Shown here: positions 9,699 through 17,643 of the stretch, piece after piece | Position numbering within the stretch: position 1 is the stretch's first letter | Layout of the letters: every line of letters begins with the position of its first letter | Assembly: GCF_024385575.1 (NCBI RefSeq) | Contig: NZ_JANFMV010000001.1 | Location: 3,811,681-3,875,680 of the forward strand | Direction: 5' to 3' | DNA from: Rhizobium sp. NRK18 | Lineage (GTDB): Bacteria > Pseudomonadota > Alphaproteobacteria > Rhizobiales > Rhizobiaceae | DNA length: 64,000 bases | Program-made: the position numbers and the translations under genes | The notes under the pieces: model-generated | The model's input: the letters and a program-made list of their open reading frames with translations, nothing else | The model's database searches: none | What the model was told of the DNA's origin: nothing

Positions 9699-10787
9699 CT
9701 ATGCCGGCATGTCGCCGATGTAGACCGAGGCCGGGCGCAGCAGGCGGCCCTTGCGTTGCTGCTCCATCGCATGGCCGATCCAACCCGCCGTGCGCGCGGC
9801 GGCAAAGACGGGGGTGAAGGCCTGGCGCGGAATCTGCAGCGCATCGAGCAGGATGGCGGTGTAGAATTCCACATTGGTATCCAGCTTGCGGTCCGGCTTG
9901 TGGGTCGCCAGCGCCTTGCGGGCATAGGTTTCGACCCTTGCCGCCAGCCCCAGATCGCGGCCCGCCCTATCCAATTTTTCCACCGCCGCCTTCAGGACGT
10001 CGGCGCGCGGATCGCGGACGCGGTAGATCCGGTGGCCGAAGCCCATCAGCCGTTCGCCGCGCTTCAGCGCATCGTCGATCCAGCTCTCGATCCGGTCAAC
10101 CGAGCCGATGTCATCCAGCATGTTCAGGACGGGCTCCGGCGCGCCGCCATGCAGCGGGCCGCTCAGGGCGCAATAGGCGGCGGTGACCGCCATGAACAGA
10201 TCCGCGCCGGTGGAGGCGACCACGCGGCCGGCAAATGTCGAGGCATTCATGCCGTGGTCGGAGACGGTGATGAGATAGGCATTGAGCGCCGCCGTCTCGC
10301 TGTCGGTGGCCGCCTCGCCTCGCAGCATGCGCAGGAGATCGGCGGCCTGTCCGAGCCCGGGGTCGGGACGGACGAGATCGAGCCCGTTGGCGCGGCGAAC
10401 CAGTCCGGCGGCGATCACCGGCATCGCCCCGAGAAGGGCGACTTCCGGACGCGTCGTGCCGTGCTGATGGATGGCCGCGGCTGCGGCGCGGAAGCCGTCG
10501 ACGATCGGCATGCCGTCCGTCACCGCGAAGATTGCCGGCATGCGGGCGTGGGCGTCGAGGCGCGCGCGGCCAAGGTCGCGCGCGAGGTCCGCCGCGTCAT
10601 GCGCTGTCCCGCTCGCCAGAGACCAGAGCCTTGCCGTCACCGCTTCGAAGCTTTCAGCGAACGCGAGGTCGGCGACGCGTGCGCCGGCGATCACCAGTTC
10701 TCCCTTTTCTCCGTCGACATGCGACAGAAGCGTTTCCGCGGCGACGACGCCTTCGAGCCCGACCACGGGCATGGATTGGATGGTCAT
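9699..10787 (-). CDS. Citrate/2-methylcitrate synthase-like enzyme
   Basis: Citrate synthase superfamily protein (362 aa) of the short bacterial type that condenses an acyl-CoA with a 2-oxoacid. The first catalytic His is in SGPLHGGAPEPV near residue 215 and the second in GFGHRIYRVRDPRAD near residue 257. At the catalytic Asp position the sequence reads NVEFY rather than NVDFY, a conservative Glu replacement found in some methylcitrate-synthase-like paralogues. The tail AGWIGHAMEQ is typical. The ATG at 10787 has AAAGGAG about 10 bases upstream. It is divergent from a DNA-binding citrate synthase gene with shared operator sites. The exact substrate is unknown; the main TCA enzyme GltA is a different, longer protein. 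Confidence 0.85.
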   Translation of the reverse strand: MTIQSMPVVGLEGVVAAETLLSHVDGEKGELVIAGARVADLAFAESFEAVTARLWSLASGTAHDAADLARDLGRARLDAHARMPAIFAVTDGMPIVDGFRAAAAAIHQHGTTRPEVALLGAMPVIAAGLVRRANGLDLVRPDPGLGQAADLLRMLRGEAATDSETAALNAYLITVSDHGMNASTFAGRVVASTGADLFMAVTAAYCALSGPLHGGAPEPVLNMLDDIGSVDRIESWIDDALKRGERLMGFGHRIYRVRDPRADVLKAAVEKLDRAGRDLGLAARVETYARKALATHKPDRKLDTNVEFYTAILLDALQIPRQAFTPVFAAARTAGWIGHAMEQQRKGRLLRPASVYIGDMPA

Positions 10788-10800
10788 GGATCATGCTCCT

Positions 10801-10871
10801 TTCATATTGGAGGAGAAGCATGTCGCTCTTTTCATATTGATCAATCTTGATTATCATGATCAATATGAAAA
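10801..10871. promoter_or_regulatory. Three evenly spaced operator half-sites between divergent citrate synthase genes
   Basis: The 9-mer TTCATATTG occurs at 10801-10809 and 10831-10839, and its reverse complement CAATATGAA at 10861-10869. The spacing is exactly 30 bp each time. The last two are part of a perfect 15-bp inverted repeat (TTTTCATATTGATCA at 10829-10843 and its complement at 10857-10871) with a 13-bp centre. The first half-site lies next to the ribosome site of the minus-strand gene. The right arm overlaps the start codon of the plus-strand gene. This looks like a regulator binding site, most simply for the adjacent protein with a DNA-binding domain. Confidence 0.8.
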
Positions 10872-12085
10872 ACACGGCCGATCCGCTCTACCTCAGTGCC
10901 CGCGAAGCCGCCGCCGAACTCTCCGTCTCGCCGGCAACGCTTTATGCCTATGTCAGCCGCGGCCTTGTGCGCTCCGAAGCGACGGCGGATTCGCGCGCCA
11001 GGCGCTACCGCGCGGACGACGTGCGGGCGCTGAAGAACCGGCGAGCCCCGGCCGGCGGTGCGAAGTCCGGCGATGCCGACAGGGTTGCCGCCCTCGATTC
11101 CGCCATCTCGACGCTGACTGCCCATGGGCCTCTCTATCGCGGCGTGCTGGCGGTGCGGCTTGCGGATCACGCGACGCTGGAAGAGACCGCGACGCTGCTG
11201 TGGGATGTCGACGAGGCCGACCCGTTCTCGGCCGCCAACCTGCCGTCCAGCTCCGAAACGCTCGACACCGTCCGCCAGTCGACCCTCACCTTCTCGCCGC
11301 TTGCGCGGACAATGGCCATCATGTCGGTCGCCGGCGAGGAAGACCCGCGGGCGTTCAATCGCTCGATAGCGGGCAGGACGCAGACCGGGGCGCGGGTGAT
11401 GCGGCTGACCGCTGGCGCCATTCTCGGCGCGAGCCCCTCCGGCCTGCCCATCCATCGGCAGCTGGCCGACGCCTGGGCTCCCGGCAACCGCGTCGCAGAG
11501 GATCTCATCCGCCGGGCGCTGGTGCTGCTCGCCGAACATGAGCTCAACGCGTCCGCCTATACCGTGCGCTGCGCGGTCTCCACCGGGCTCAATCTCTACG
11601 ATGCCACCGTCGCGGGACTGGCTGCGGTCAAGGGGCCGCGCCACGGCGGCGCCGGACCGCTTGCCGCCCGGCTGATCGATACGCTTGCCACCGGCGATCT
11701 CGCCGGCGGCATTCGGGAACGGGTGGCGCTCGGCGAACGCTTTCCCGGCTTCGGTCACGCCGTCTATCCCGGCGGCGATCCTCGCGCCGATCATCTGCTG
11801 TCGGCGCTCTCCAAGGCCGGTGCCGATCCGCACCTCGCAGTCGACGCCCCTCGCCTCATCCGCGAGGCGACCGGGCTTCATCCGACCATCGACTATGCAA
11901 TTGCGGTGATGACCCGCATGCTGGGCCTGCCGGTCGGTCACGAACTGGCGATCTTCGCACTGGCGCGAACGGCCGGCTGGATTGCGCACGCCATGGAGCA
12001 GCAGGACGCCGACGTGCTCATCCGCCCGCGGGCCCGCTACACCGGCCCGGCGCCGGCCCGCATGCAGCCGACCGAGGCGATCTAG
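10865..12085 (+). CDS. Citrate synthase family protein with N-terminal helix-turn-helix domain
   Basis: A 406-aa fusion. Residues about 8-55 form a MerR-like/excisionase-like helix-turn-helix (LSAREAAAELSVSPATLYAYV, then a basic RARRYRADDVRALKNRR wing). Residues about 75-395 are a citrate synthase fold with the His motifs GPRHGGAGPL and GFGHAVYPGGDPRAD, a TIDYA segment at the catalytic Asp position, and AGWIAHAMEQ. The open frame begins at a TTG (10847), but the ATG at 10865 starts nearest the family core. There is no clear ribosome site, so the message may be leaderless. The operator overlaps this start, which suggests autoregulation. Similar fusions occur in rhizobia; whether the enzyme is active is unknown. 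Confidence 0.85.
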   Translation: MKNTADPLYLSAREAAAELSVSPATLYAYVSRGLVRSEATADSRARRYRADDVRALKNRRAPAGGAKSGDADRVAALDSAISTLTAHGPLYRGVLAVRLADHATLEETATLLWDVDEADPFSAANLPSSSETLDTVRQSTLTFSPLARTMAIMSVAGEEDPRAFNRSIAGRTQTGARVMRLTAGAILGASPSGLPIHRQLADAWAPGNRVAEDLIRRALVLLAEHELNASAYTVRCAVSTGLNLYDATVAGLAAVKGPRHGGAGPLAARLIDTLATGDLAGGIRERVALGERFPGFGHAVYPGGDPRADHLLSALSKAGADPHLAVDAPRLIREATGLHPTIDYAIAVMTRMLGLPVGHELAIFALARTAGWIAHAMEQQDADVLIRPRARYTGPAPARMQPTEAI

Positions 12086-12099
12086 CGGTCACGCTGATA

Positions 12100-15057
12100 T
12101 CAGTGCGCCTCGTCCCAGTTGGTTGCGGCGCGGGCGTCGACCTTCAGCGGCACCTTCATCGAAAGTGCAGGCATGGTGGCGTTTTCCATGGTGGAAACGA
12201 CCACGGGGATCGTCTTTTCGACCTCGGCGTCCTCGACCTCGAAGATCAGTTCGTCGTGGACCTGCAGCAGCATGCGGGCCGAAAGCTTCGCCTTTTCCAG
12301 CACCGGTTCCATCTGGATCATGGCGCGGCGAATGATGTCGGCGGCAGACCCCTGGATCGGCGCATTGATGGCGGCGCGTTCGTTGAAGGCGCGCACCTGC
12401 GGGTTCGACGACTTGATCTCCGGATAATGGATGCGGCGGCCGAAGATGGTTTCGACATAGCCCTGTTCGCGGGCGGCCGCCTTGGTCGCCTCCATGTAGT
12501 CCTTGATGCCCGGAAAGCGCTCGAAATACTTCTTGATGTAGTCGCCGGCTTCCGAGCGCTCGATCCCGAGCTGGTTGGCAAGACCGAAAGCGGAAATGCC
12601 GTAGATGATGCCGAAGTTGATCGCCTTGGCGCGGCGGCGGACTTCGGACGGCATGCCTTCGACCGGCACGCCGAACATTTCGGATGCCGTCATCGCATGA
12701 ATGTCGATGCCGTCGGCAAAGGCCTGCTTCAATTGCGGGATTTCGGCGACATGGGCGAGCACGCGCAGTTCGATCTGGCTGTAGTCGGCCGAGAGCAGCT
12801 TGTGGCCGGGCGTCGAGACGAAGGCCGTGCGGATCTTGCGGCCCTCGGCGGTGCGGACCGGGATGTTCTGCAGGTTCGGATCAGAGGACGACAGACGGCC
12901 GGTGGTCGTGGCCGCCAGCGAATAGGAGGTGTGCACCCGCTTCGTCTGCGGGTGGATGAAACCCGGCAGCGCATCGGTGTAGGTCGACTTGAGCTTCGTC
13001 AGCTGGCGCCAGTCGACGATCTTGCGCGGCAGTTCATGGCCCGTCGCCGCGAGGTCTTCCAGAACCTGCGCCGAGGTCGACCATTGGCCGGTCTTCGTCT
13101 TTGAACCACCTGGCAGGCCCATCTTGCCGAACAGGATGTCGCCCAGCTGCTTGGGCGAGCCGATGTTGAAAGTCTCGCCGGCGAGCTTGAAGATCTCGTC
13201 CTCCAGCGCCGCCGCCCCTTGCGCGAAATCGCCCGAGAGGCGCGAGAGGATCTGCCGGTCGACGGAAATGCCGCGCTCTTCCATGCGGGCGAGCACCGGC
13301 AGCAGCGGCCGTTCCAGCCGCTCATAAACCCGCGTCAGCCGGTCGGCCGCCAGGCGCGGCTTCAGCACCATCCAGAGCCGCAGCGTCACGTCGGCGTCTT
13401 CGGCGGCATAGGCCGTCGCCTTGTCGATCGCCACCATGTCGAAGGTGACGGAGGATTTGCCGGAGCCGGCGACCTCCTTGTAGGGGATCGGCGTGTGGCC
13501 GAGCCAGCGTTCCGACAGCGCATCCATGCCGTGCGAATTCGCGCCCGCGTCGAGCACATAGGAGAGCAGCATCGTGTCATCAAAACTCTTCGTCTCGATG
13601 CCGTAGCGCTTCATCAGCAGGTAGTCGTATTTGAGGTTCTGCGCGACCTTGAGGACGGTTTCGTCCTCCAGTAGGTCCTTCAGCCGTGCCAGCGCATCCT
13701 TCATCGGGATCTGGTTTTCGACGAGGCCGCCACCCAGAAGATCGCCGGTGCCGCTCTGATGGGCGAGCGGCACATAGGCCGCGCGGACCGACAGGCCGGA
13801 CGGGTCCTTCTTGTTGTCGGCAAGCGCCAGCGAGAAGCCGACTAGATCGGCCTGCATCGCGTCGAGCGACGTCGTCTCGGTGTCGAAGGCGACGATGCCG
13901 GTTTCGCGCGCCGCCGCAATCCACTCATCGAGCGTCTTCAGGTCGCGGATGGTCACATAGGCGGACGGATCGATCTTGGCGCCGGCAAAGGCTTCGGCCC
14001 GTGCCTTGGCGAGATCGGCGGGCGTCGGGTCGCCGCTGTCGGTATCCGAGCTAGCGGCGGGAGCCTTGGCCGCAGCGGGCTTCGCATCGCCCTCCCCGAC
14101 ATCCGGTCCATGCGCCTCGTCGGCGGTCTCGACCTCAATGCCGGCGGCGTCGACCGCGGAAGCGTCGGTGCCGGTCGCCTCGGCGACGCGGCGGGTGAGC
14201 GTCGTGAACTCCATCGCCTTCAGGAAGGCGATCAGCTTCGGGCCGTCCTGCGGCTCGAGGATCAGGCCGTCTAGATCGACCTCCATTGGCGCGTCGGTCC
14301 GGAGCGTCACCAGCTGGCGGGAGATGCGCACCAGCTCGGTATTGGCGATGATGTTCTCGCGACGCTTGACCTGCTTGATCTCTTCGGCGCGCGAAAGCAG
14401 CGTATCTAGATCGCCGAACTCCTCGAGAAGCTGGGCGGCCGTCTTCGGGCCGATACCGGGAACGCCCGGAACATTGTCGGTCGAATCGCCGGTCAGCGAC
14501 TGCAGGTCGATCATCTTTTCCGGCGGCACGCCCCATTTCTCGATGACTTCCGGTATCGAGATCTGCTTGTCCTTCATGCTGTCGTACATGTGGACATTGG
14601 CGGTGACGAGCTGCATCAGATCCTTGTCGGAGGAGACGATGGTGACGTCGGCGCCGGTCTTTTCGGCATGCCGGGCATAGGTGGCGATGATGTCGTCGGC
14701 CTCGAAGCCTTCGGTCTCGATGCAGGGCAGGTTGAAGGCGCGGGTCGCTTCGCGGATCAGGCCGAACTGCGGCACCAGTTCTTCCGGCGGCGCGGAGCGG
14801 TTGGCCTTGTATTCCGGATAGATTTCCTTGCGGAAGGTCTTCGAGGAATAGTCGAAGATGACCGCGAAATGGGTCGGCGTGACGCCCACCGAGGTGTCGC
14901 GCGCATCGGTCAGGAGCTTCCACAGCATGTTGCAGAAGCCCGACACCGCGCCGACCGGCAGGCCGTCGGACTTGCGGGTCAGAGGCGGCAGCGCGTGAAA
15001 GGCGCGAAAAATGAAGCCGGAGCCGTCGACGAGGAAAAGATGATCACCTGTTTTCAT
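12100..15057 (-). CDS. polA: DNA polymerase I
   Basis: Full three-domain Pol I (985 aa) for Okazaki fragment maturation and repair. The 5'-3' exonuclease domain spans about residues 1-290. A 3'-5' proofreading domain has its first acidic motif intact (FDTETTSLD near residue 391). The polymerase motifs are A (SADYSQIELR near 754), B (RRRAKAINFGIIYG) and C (VHDELIF near 932). An acidic Ala-rich linker of about 60 residues lies before the exonuclease domain. The start is placed at MKTGDHLFLVDGSG, the family start; the frame is open another 90 codons into a region better explained by small RNAs. No strong ribosome site is seen. Confidence 0.96.
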   Translation of the reverse strand: MKTGDHLFLVDGSGFIFRAFHALPPLTRKSDGLPVGAVSGFCNMLWKLLTDARDTSVGVTPTHFAVIFDYSSKTFRKEIYPEYKANRSAPPEELVPQFGLIREATRAFNLPCIETEGFEADDIIATYARHAEKTGADVTIVSSDKDLMQLVTANVHMYDSMKDKQISIPEVIEKWGVPPEKMIDLQSLTGDSTDNVPGVPGIGPKTAAQLLEEFGDLDTLLSRAEEIKQVKRRENIIANTELVRISRQLVTLRTDAPMEVDLDGLILEPQDGPKLIAFLKAMEFTTLTRRVAEATGTDASAVDAAGIEVETADEAHGPDVGEGDAKPAAAKAPAASSDTDSGDPTPADLAKARAEAFAGAKIDPSAYVTIRDLKTLDEWIAAARETGIVAFDTETTSLDAMQADLVGFSLALADNKKDPSGLSVRAAYVPLAHQSGTGDLLGGGLVENQIPMKDALARLKDLLEDETVLKVAQNLKYDYLLMKRYGIETKSFDDTMLLSYVLDAGANSHGMDALSERWLGHTPIPYKEVAGSGKSSVTFDMVAIDKATAYAAEDADVTLRLWMVLKPRLAADRLTRVYERLERPLLPVLARMEERGISVDRQILSRLSGDFAQGAAALEDEIFKLAGETFNIGSPKQLGDILFGKMGLPGGSKTKTGQWSTSAQVLEDLAATGHELPRKIVDWRQLTKLKSTYTDALPGFIHPQTKRVHTSYSLAATTTGRLSSSDPNLQNIPVRTAEGRKIRTAFVSTPGHKLLSADYSQIELRVLAHVAEIPQLKQAFADGIDIHAMTASEMFGVPVEGMPSEVRRRAKAINFGIIYGISAFGLANQLGIERSEAGDYIKKYFERFPGIKDYMEATKAAAREQGYVETIFGRRIHYPEIKSSNPQVRAFNERAAINAPIQGSAADIIRRAMIQMEPVLEKAKLSARMLLQVHDELIFEVEDAEVEKTIPVVVSTMENATMPALSMKVPLKVDARAATNWDEAH

Positions 15058-15137
15058 GGGGAGCATGGATAGCGCGCGACGAACCAAAGGTCCATCGCGG
15101 TTTGACGGCCGGCAAAAGCAAAAAATGATAGCCGACA

Positions 15138-15168
15138 TTGAAATGCCATATTTGGAGAACGATATGAT
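15138..15168 (+). promoter_or_regulatory. Candidate sigma-70 promoter for the first small RNA
   Basis: TTGAAA (15138-15143) and TATGAT (15163-15168) are separated by 19 bp, slightly long. The predicted start near 15173-15175 coincides with the first hairpin of the RNA below. Confidence 0.5.
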
Positions 15169-15171
15169 TAG

Positions 15172-15316
15172 TAAGCGGTCCTTACCAAAGCCGCTTGACC
15201 GGGATGATTCCCCCTCATCCCGAACCTGCGGACAGTCGATCAAGGCCCCCTCTGATGATCCTGTAACCGCTTTGACAAAACCGCCACGGCCCGTCCCCCG
15301 CCGTGGCGGTTTTTTG
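15172..15316 (+). ncRNA. Three-hairpin small RNA, alpha-r7-like candidate
   Basis: Three successive stems: AAGCGG/CCGCTT (15173-15196), CGGGATGA/TCATCCCG with a C-rich loop (15200-15222), and a terminator stem AAAACCGCCACGG/CCGTGGCGGTTTT followed by T6 (15277-15315). There is no supportable coding region. From memory, the rhizobial trans-acting sRNA family alpha-r7 (Smr7C of Sinorhizobium meliloti, about 150 nt) maps between polA and a regulator gene, the same setting and size. C-rich, anti-Shine-Dalgarno-like loops are typical of such RNAs. The assignment to alpha-r7 is by context and shape, not by alignment. Confidence 0.72.
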
Positions 15317-15469
15317 TTGTCCGCAAGACGCGGCAAAAGCCGCAGAACGCCTCACCGAAAGCTCACCACTTCGTTACCAATTTGTAATGATTTCGCGGCC
15401 TTGTTTCCCTTGAAAAGACACATTCGGAAGTACATTTCTTAGTCATCGGCGGAACGAAAAACGCCGCAG

Positions 15470-15592
15470 TCTGATGCAAGGCCTGTCCCCCGCCTTATCA
15501 GACTTCGGACAAAGGCCTTACCCCCCTCTCCGGGCCTTTGTCCCCTTATCGCAGGCCGCCATGGTTTCCCCTCCGACCATGGCGGCCTTTTT
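15470..15592 (+). ncRNA. Second tandem three-hairpin small RNA candidate
   Basis: A second transcript-like unit has the same architecture. Hairpin 1 is CTGAT..AAGGC/GCCTT-ATCAG with loop CTGTCCCCC (15471-15501). Hairpin 2 is GGACAAAGGCC/GGCCTTTGTCC with a loop containing CCCCCCTCTCC (15507-15543). Hairpin 3 is a 13-bp terminator stem AGGCCGCCATGGT/ACCATGGCGGCCT with loop TTCCCCTCCG and a T-run (15553-15592). A weak TTGAAA at 15410 is the best -35 candidate. It ends 71 bp before the MarR start codon, so it could also be a leader attenuator for that gene. Confidence 0.65.
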
Positions 15593-15662
15593 CGTTTTCC
15601 GCCCCTCTCCGACGGTCTATCCCCACCTTGCCCAAGTCCTGAAACAAGCCTATTCAGAAGGC

Positions 15663-16094
15663 ATGCCAAGCGATCAAACGGATTCGGCCGCCTATCTCGC
15701 AGGCCAACTCGCCAAGGGATTTTCCAGGTCCCTGCAGCTGCGCGCCGCCGAGCTCGGATTTTCACCCGGCCATCTGCCGATCCTCATCGAATTGTGGGCC
15801 GAAGACGGGCTGACCCAGAGCCAGCTTCTGGAGCGCATCGACATCGAGCAGCCGACCATGGCCAACACATTGTCGCGCATGCAGAAGGCGGCGCTCATCG
15901 AGCGTCGGGCGCATCCGACAGACCGCCGCGCACAGTTGATATTCCTCACCGACAAGGCGAAGGCCATGGAAAGCGATGCGAGACGGGCGGCGGAAGAGGC
16001 CGAGGAGGCCCTGTTTGCCGGCTTTCGACAGTTCGAGAAAGAGCTGATGCTGGAATATATGCGGCGTGCGCTTGGCAATGCACGCAAACCCTGA
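15663..16094 (+). CDS. MarR family transcriptional regulator
   Basis: Winged-helix regulator of 143 aa. The recognition region reads ERIDIEQPTMANTLSRMQKAALIERR and the wing HPTDRRAQLIFLT carries the family DRR signature. The frame is open 63 codons further upstream, through the small RNA hairpins. The ATG at 15663 (MPSDQTDSA) gives the normal family length and was chosen. The target genes and ligand are unknown; the downstream peptidase and the upstream small RNA are neighbours to test. Confidence 0.9.
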   Translation: MPSDQTDSAAYLAGQLAKGFSRSLQLRAAELGFSPGHLPILIELWAEDGLTQSQLLERIDIEQPTMANTLSRMQKAALIERRAHPTDRRAQLIFLTDKAKAMESDARRAAEEAEEALFAGFRQFEKELMLEYMRRALGNARKP

Positions 16095-16194
16095 GCCGAC
16101 CGCGCGCACCGGCGAATTCCATCTCGAAACCCGCCGACCTTTGCCCTAAGTTGCCCACCAACCGACTGCCTTTGCCCACCACAAGGATTTGCAA

Positions 16195-17580
16195 ATGACC
16201 GATCTATCGTCCGTTCTCGATTGCGCCGACAAGAATTTCCCCTCGAGCCTGGAGACGCTGTTCGAGCTTTGCCGCATCAAGTCGATCTCGACCGATCCGG
16301 CCTACAAGTCCGAATGCCGCTCGGCTGCCGAATGGCTGGCGAATTACCTGACCGACATCGGCTTCGAGGCCTCCGTGCGCGACACGCCCGGCCATCCGAT
16401 GGTCGTCGGCCATCACGCCGGTGCGAGCGCCGAAGCGCCGCATGTGCTCTTCTACGGCCATTACGACGTGCAGCCGGTCGATCCGATCGAGCTTTGGAGC
16501 AACGATCCCTTCGATCCGGCGGTGCGCGAGGTGGAAGGCCACAAGGTGATCACCGGCCGCGGCACCTCCGACGACAAGGGCCAGCTGATGACCTTCGTCG
16601 AGGCCTGCCGGGCCTACAAGGAAATCCACGGCGCGCTGCCGGTCAGGGTCACCATCCTGTTCGAGGGCGAGGAAGAATCCGGTTCGCCGTCGCTGAAGCC
16701 CTTCCTCGACGCCAATGCCGACGAGCTGAAGGCCGATTTCGCACTCGTCTGCGATACCGGCATGTGGGATCGCGATACGCCGGCGATCTGCGCCGGGCTG
16801 CGCGGCCTCGTCGGCGAGGAAATCACCATCACCGCCGCCGACCGCGACCTCCATTCGGGCATGTTCGGCGGTGCTGCCGCCAACCCGCTGCATATCATGT
16901 CCAGCATTCTTGCCGGCCTGCACGACGAGACCGGCCGCGTGACGCTCGAGGGCTTCTATGAAGGCGTCGAGGAGACCCCATCGCAGATCAAGGCGATGTG
17001 GGACAAGCTCGGCCAGACGGACGAAACGTTTCTCGGCCAGGTCGGCCTCTCCGTTCCGGCCGGAGAAAAGGGCCGCTCGGCGCTGGAACTGACCTGGGCG
17101 CGGCCGACCGCCGAAGTCAACGGCATGTGGGGCGGCTATACCGGCGACGGCTTCAAGACCGTGATCGCCGCCAAGGCCTCCGCCAAGGTGTCGTTCCGCC
17201 TCGTCGGCAAGCAGGACCCGAAGGCGATCCGCGAGAGCTTCCGCGCCTATGTGCGCTCGAAGGTGCCGGCCGACTGCACGGTCGACTTCCATCCGCATGG
17301 CGGCTCGCCGGCGATCCAGCTGTCCTACGATTCGCCGCTCCTCAACCGCGCCAAATCGGCGCTCTCGGACGAATGGCCGAAGCCGGCCGTCGTCATCGGC
17401 ATGGGCGGCTCGATCCCGATCGTCGGCGACTTCCAGAAGATGCTCGGCATGGATTCGCTGCTGGTCGGTTTCGGCCTGAACGACGACCGCATCCATTCTC
17501 CGAACGAGAAATACGACCTCAATTCCTTCCACCGGGGCATCCGCTCCTGGGTCAGGATCCTCGACGCACTGGTCAAGTGA
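16195..17580 (+). CDS. M20 family dipeptidase/metallohydrolase
   Basis: Zinc peptidase of the M20 (ArgE/DapE/carnosinase-like) group, 461 aa. Metal-site motifs are FYGHYDVQPVD near residue 87, GRGTSDDKGQLM near 120, EGEEESGSPSL near 155, and the dimerisation-domain segment DLHSGMFGGAAANP near 220. Proteins of this length with VQPVD and DLHSG are usually annotated as cytosolic dipeptidases; the substrate is not predictable. The start is set at the ATG with AAGGA 8 bases upstream, two codons inside a possible TTG start. It probably has its own promoter after marR (100-bp gap). Confidence 0.9.
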   Translation: MTDLSSVLDCADKNFPSSLETLFELCRIKSISTDPAYKSECRSAAEWLANYLTDIGFEASVRDTPGHPMVVGHHAGASAEAPHVLFYGHYDVQPVDPIELWSNDPFDPAVREVEGHKVITGRGTSDDKGQLMTFVEACRAYKEIHGALPVRVTILFEGEEESGSPSLKPFLDANADELKADFALVCDTGMWDRDTPAICAGLRGLVGEEITITAADRDLHSGMFGGAAANPLHIMSSILAGLHDETGRVTLEGFYEGVEETPSQIKAMWDKLGQTDETFLGQVGLSVPAGEKGRSALELTWARPTAEVNGMWGGYTGDGFKTVIAAKASAKVSFRLVGKQDPKAIRESFRAYVRSKVPADCTVDFHPHGGSPAIQLSYDSPLLNRAKSALSDEWPKPAVVIGMGGSIPIVGDFQKMLGMDSLLVGFGLNDDRIHSPNEKYDLNSFHRGIRSWVRILDALVK

Positions 17581-17585
17581 CATGA

Positions 17586-17616
17586 AAAAGGCCCGCCGGC
17601 GAACCGGCGGGCCTTT
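17586..17616. terminator. Bidirectional terminator between M20 peptidase and chemoreceptor
   Basis: The stem AAAGGCCCGCCGG/CCGGCGGGCCTTT has a 4-base loop and A/T tails on both strands. The flanking genes are convergent. Confidence 0.9.
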
Positions 17617-17643
17617 CGATTTCAGGTCTGGCGCGCGTACCGA

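Noticed and set aside
15474..15662. N-terminal extension of the MarR gene
   Set aside because: It would run through the terminator hairpins of the second small RNA, has no homology, and the normal family start lies at 15663.
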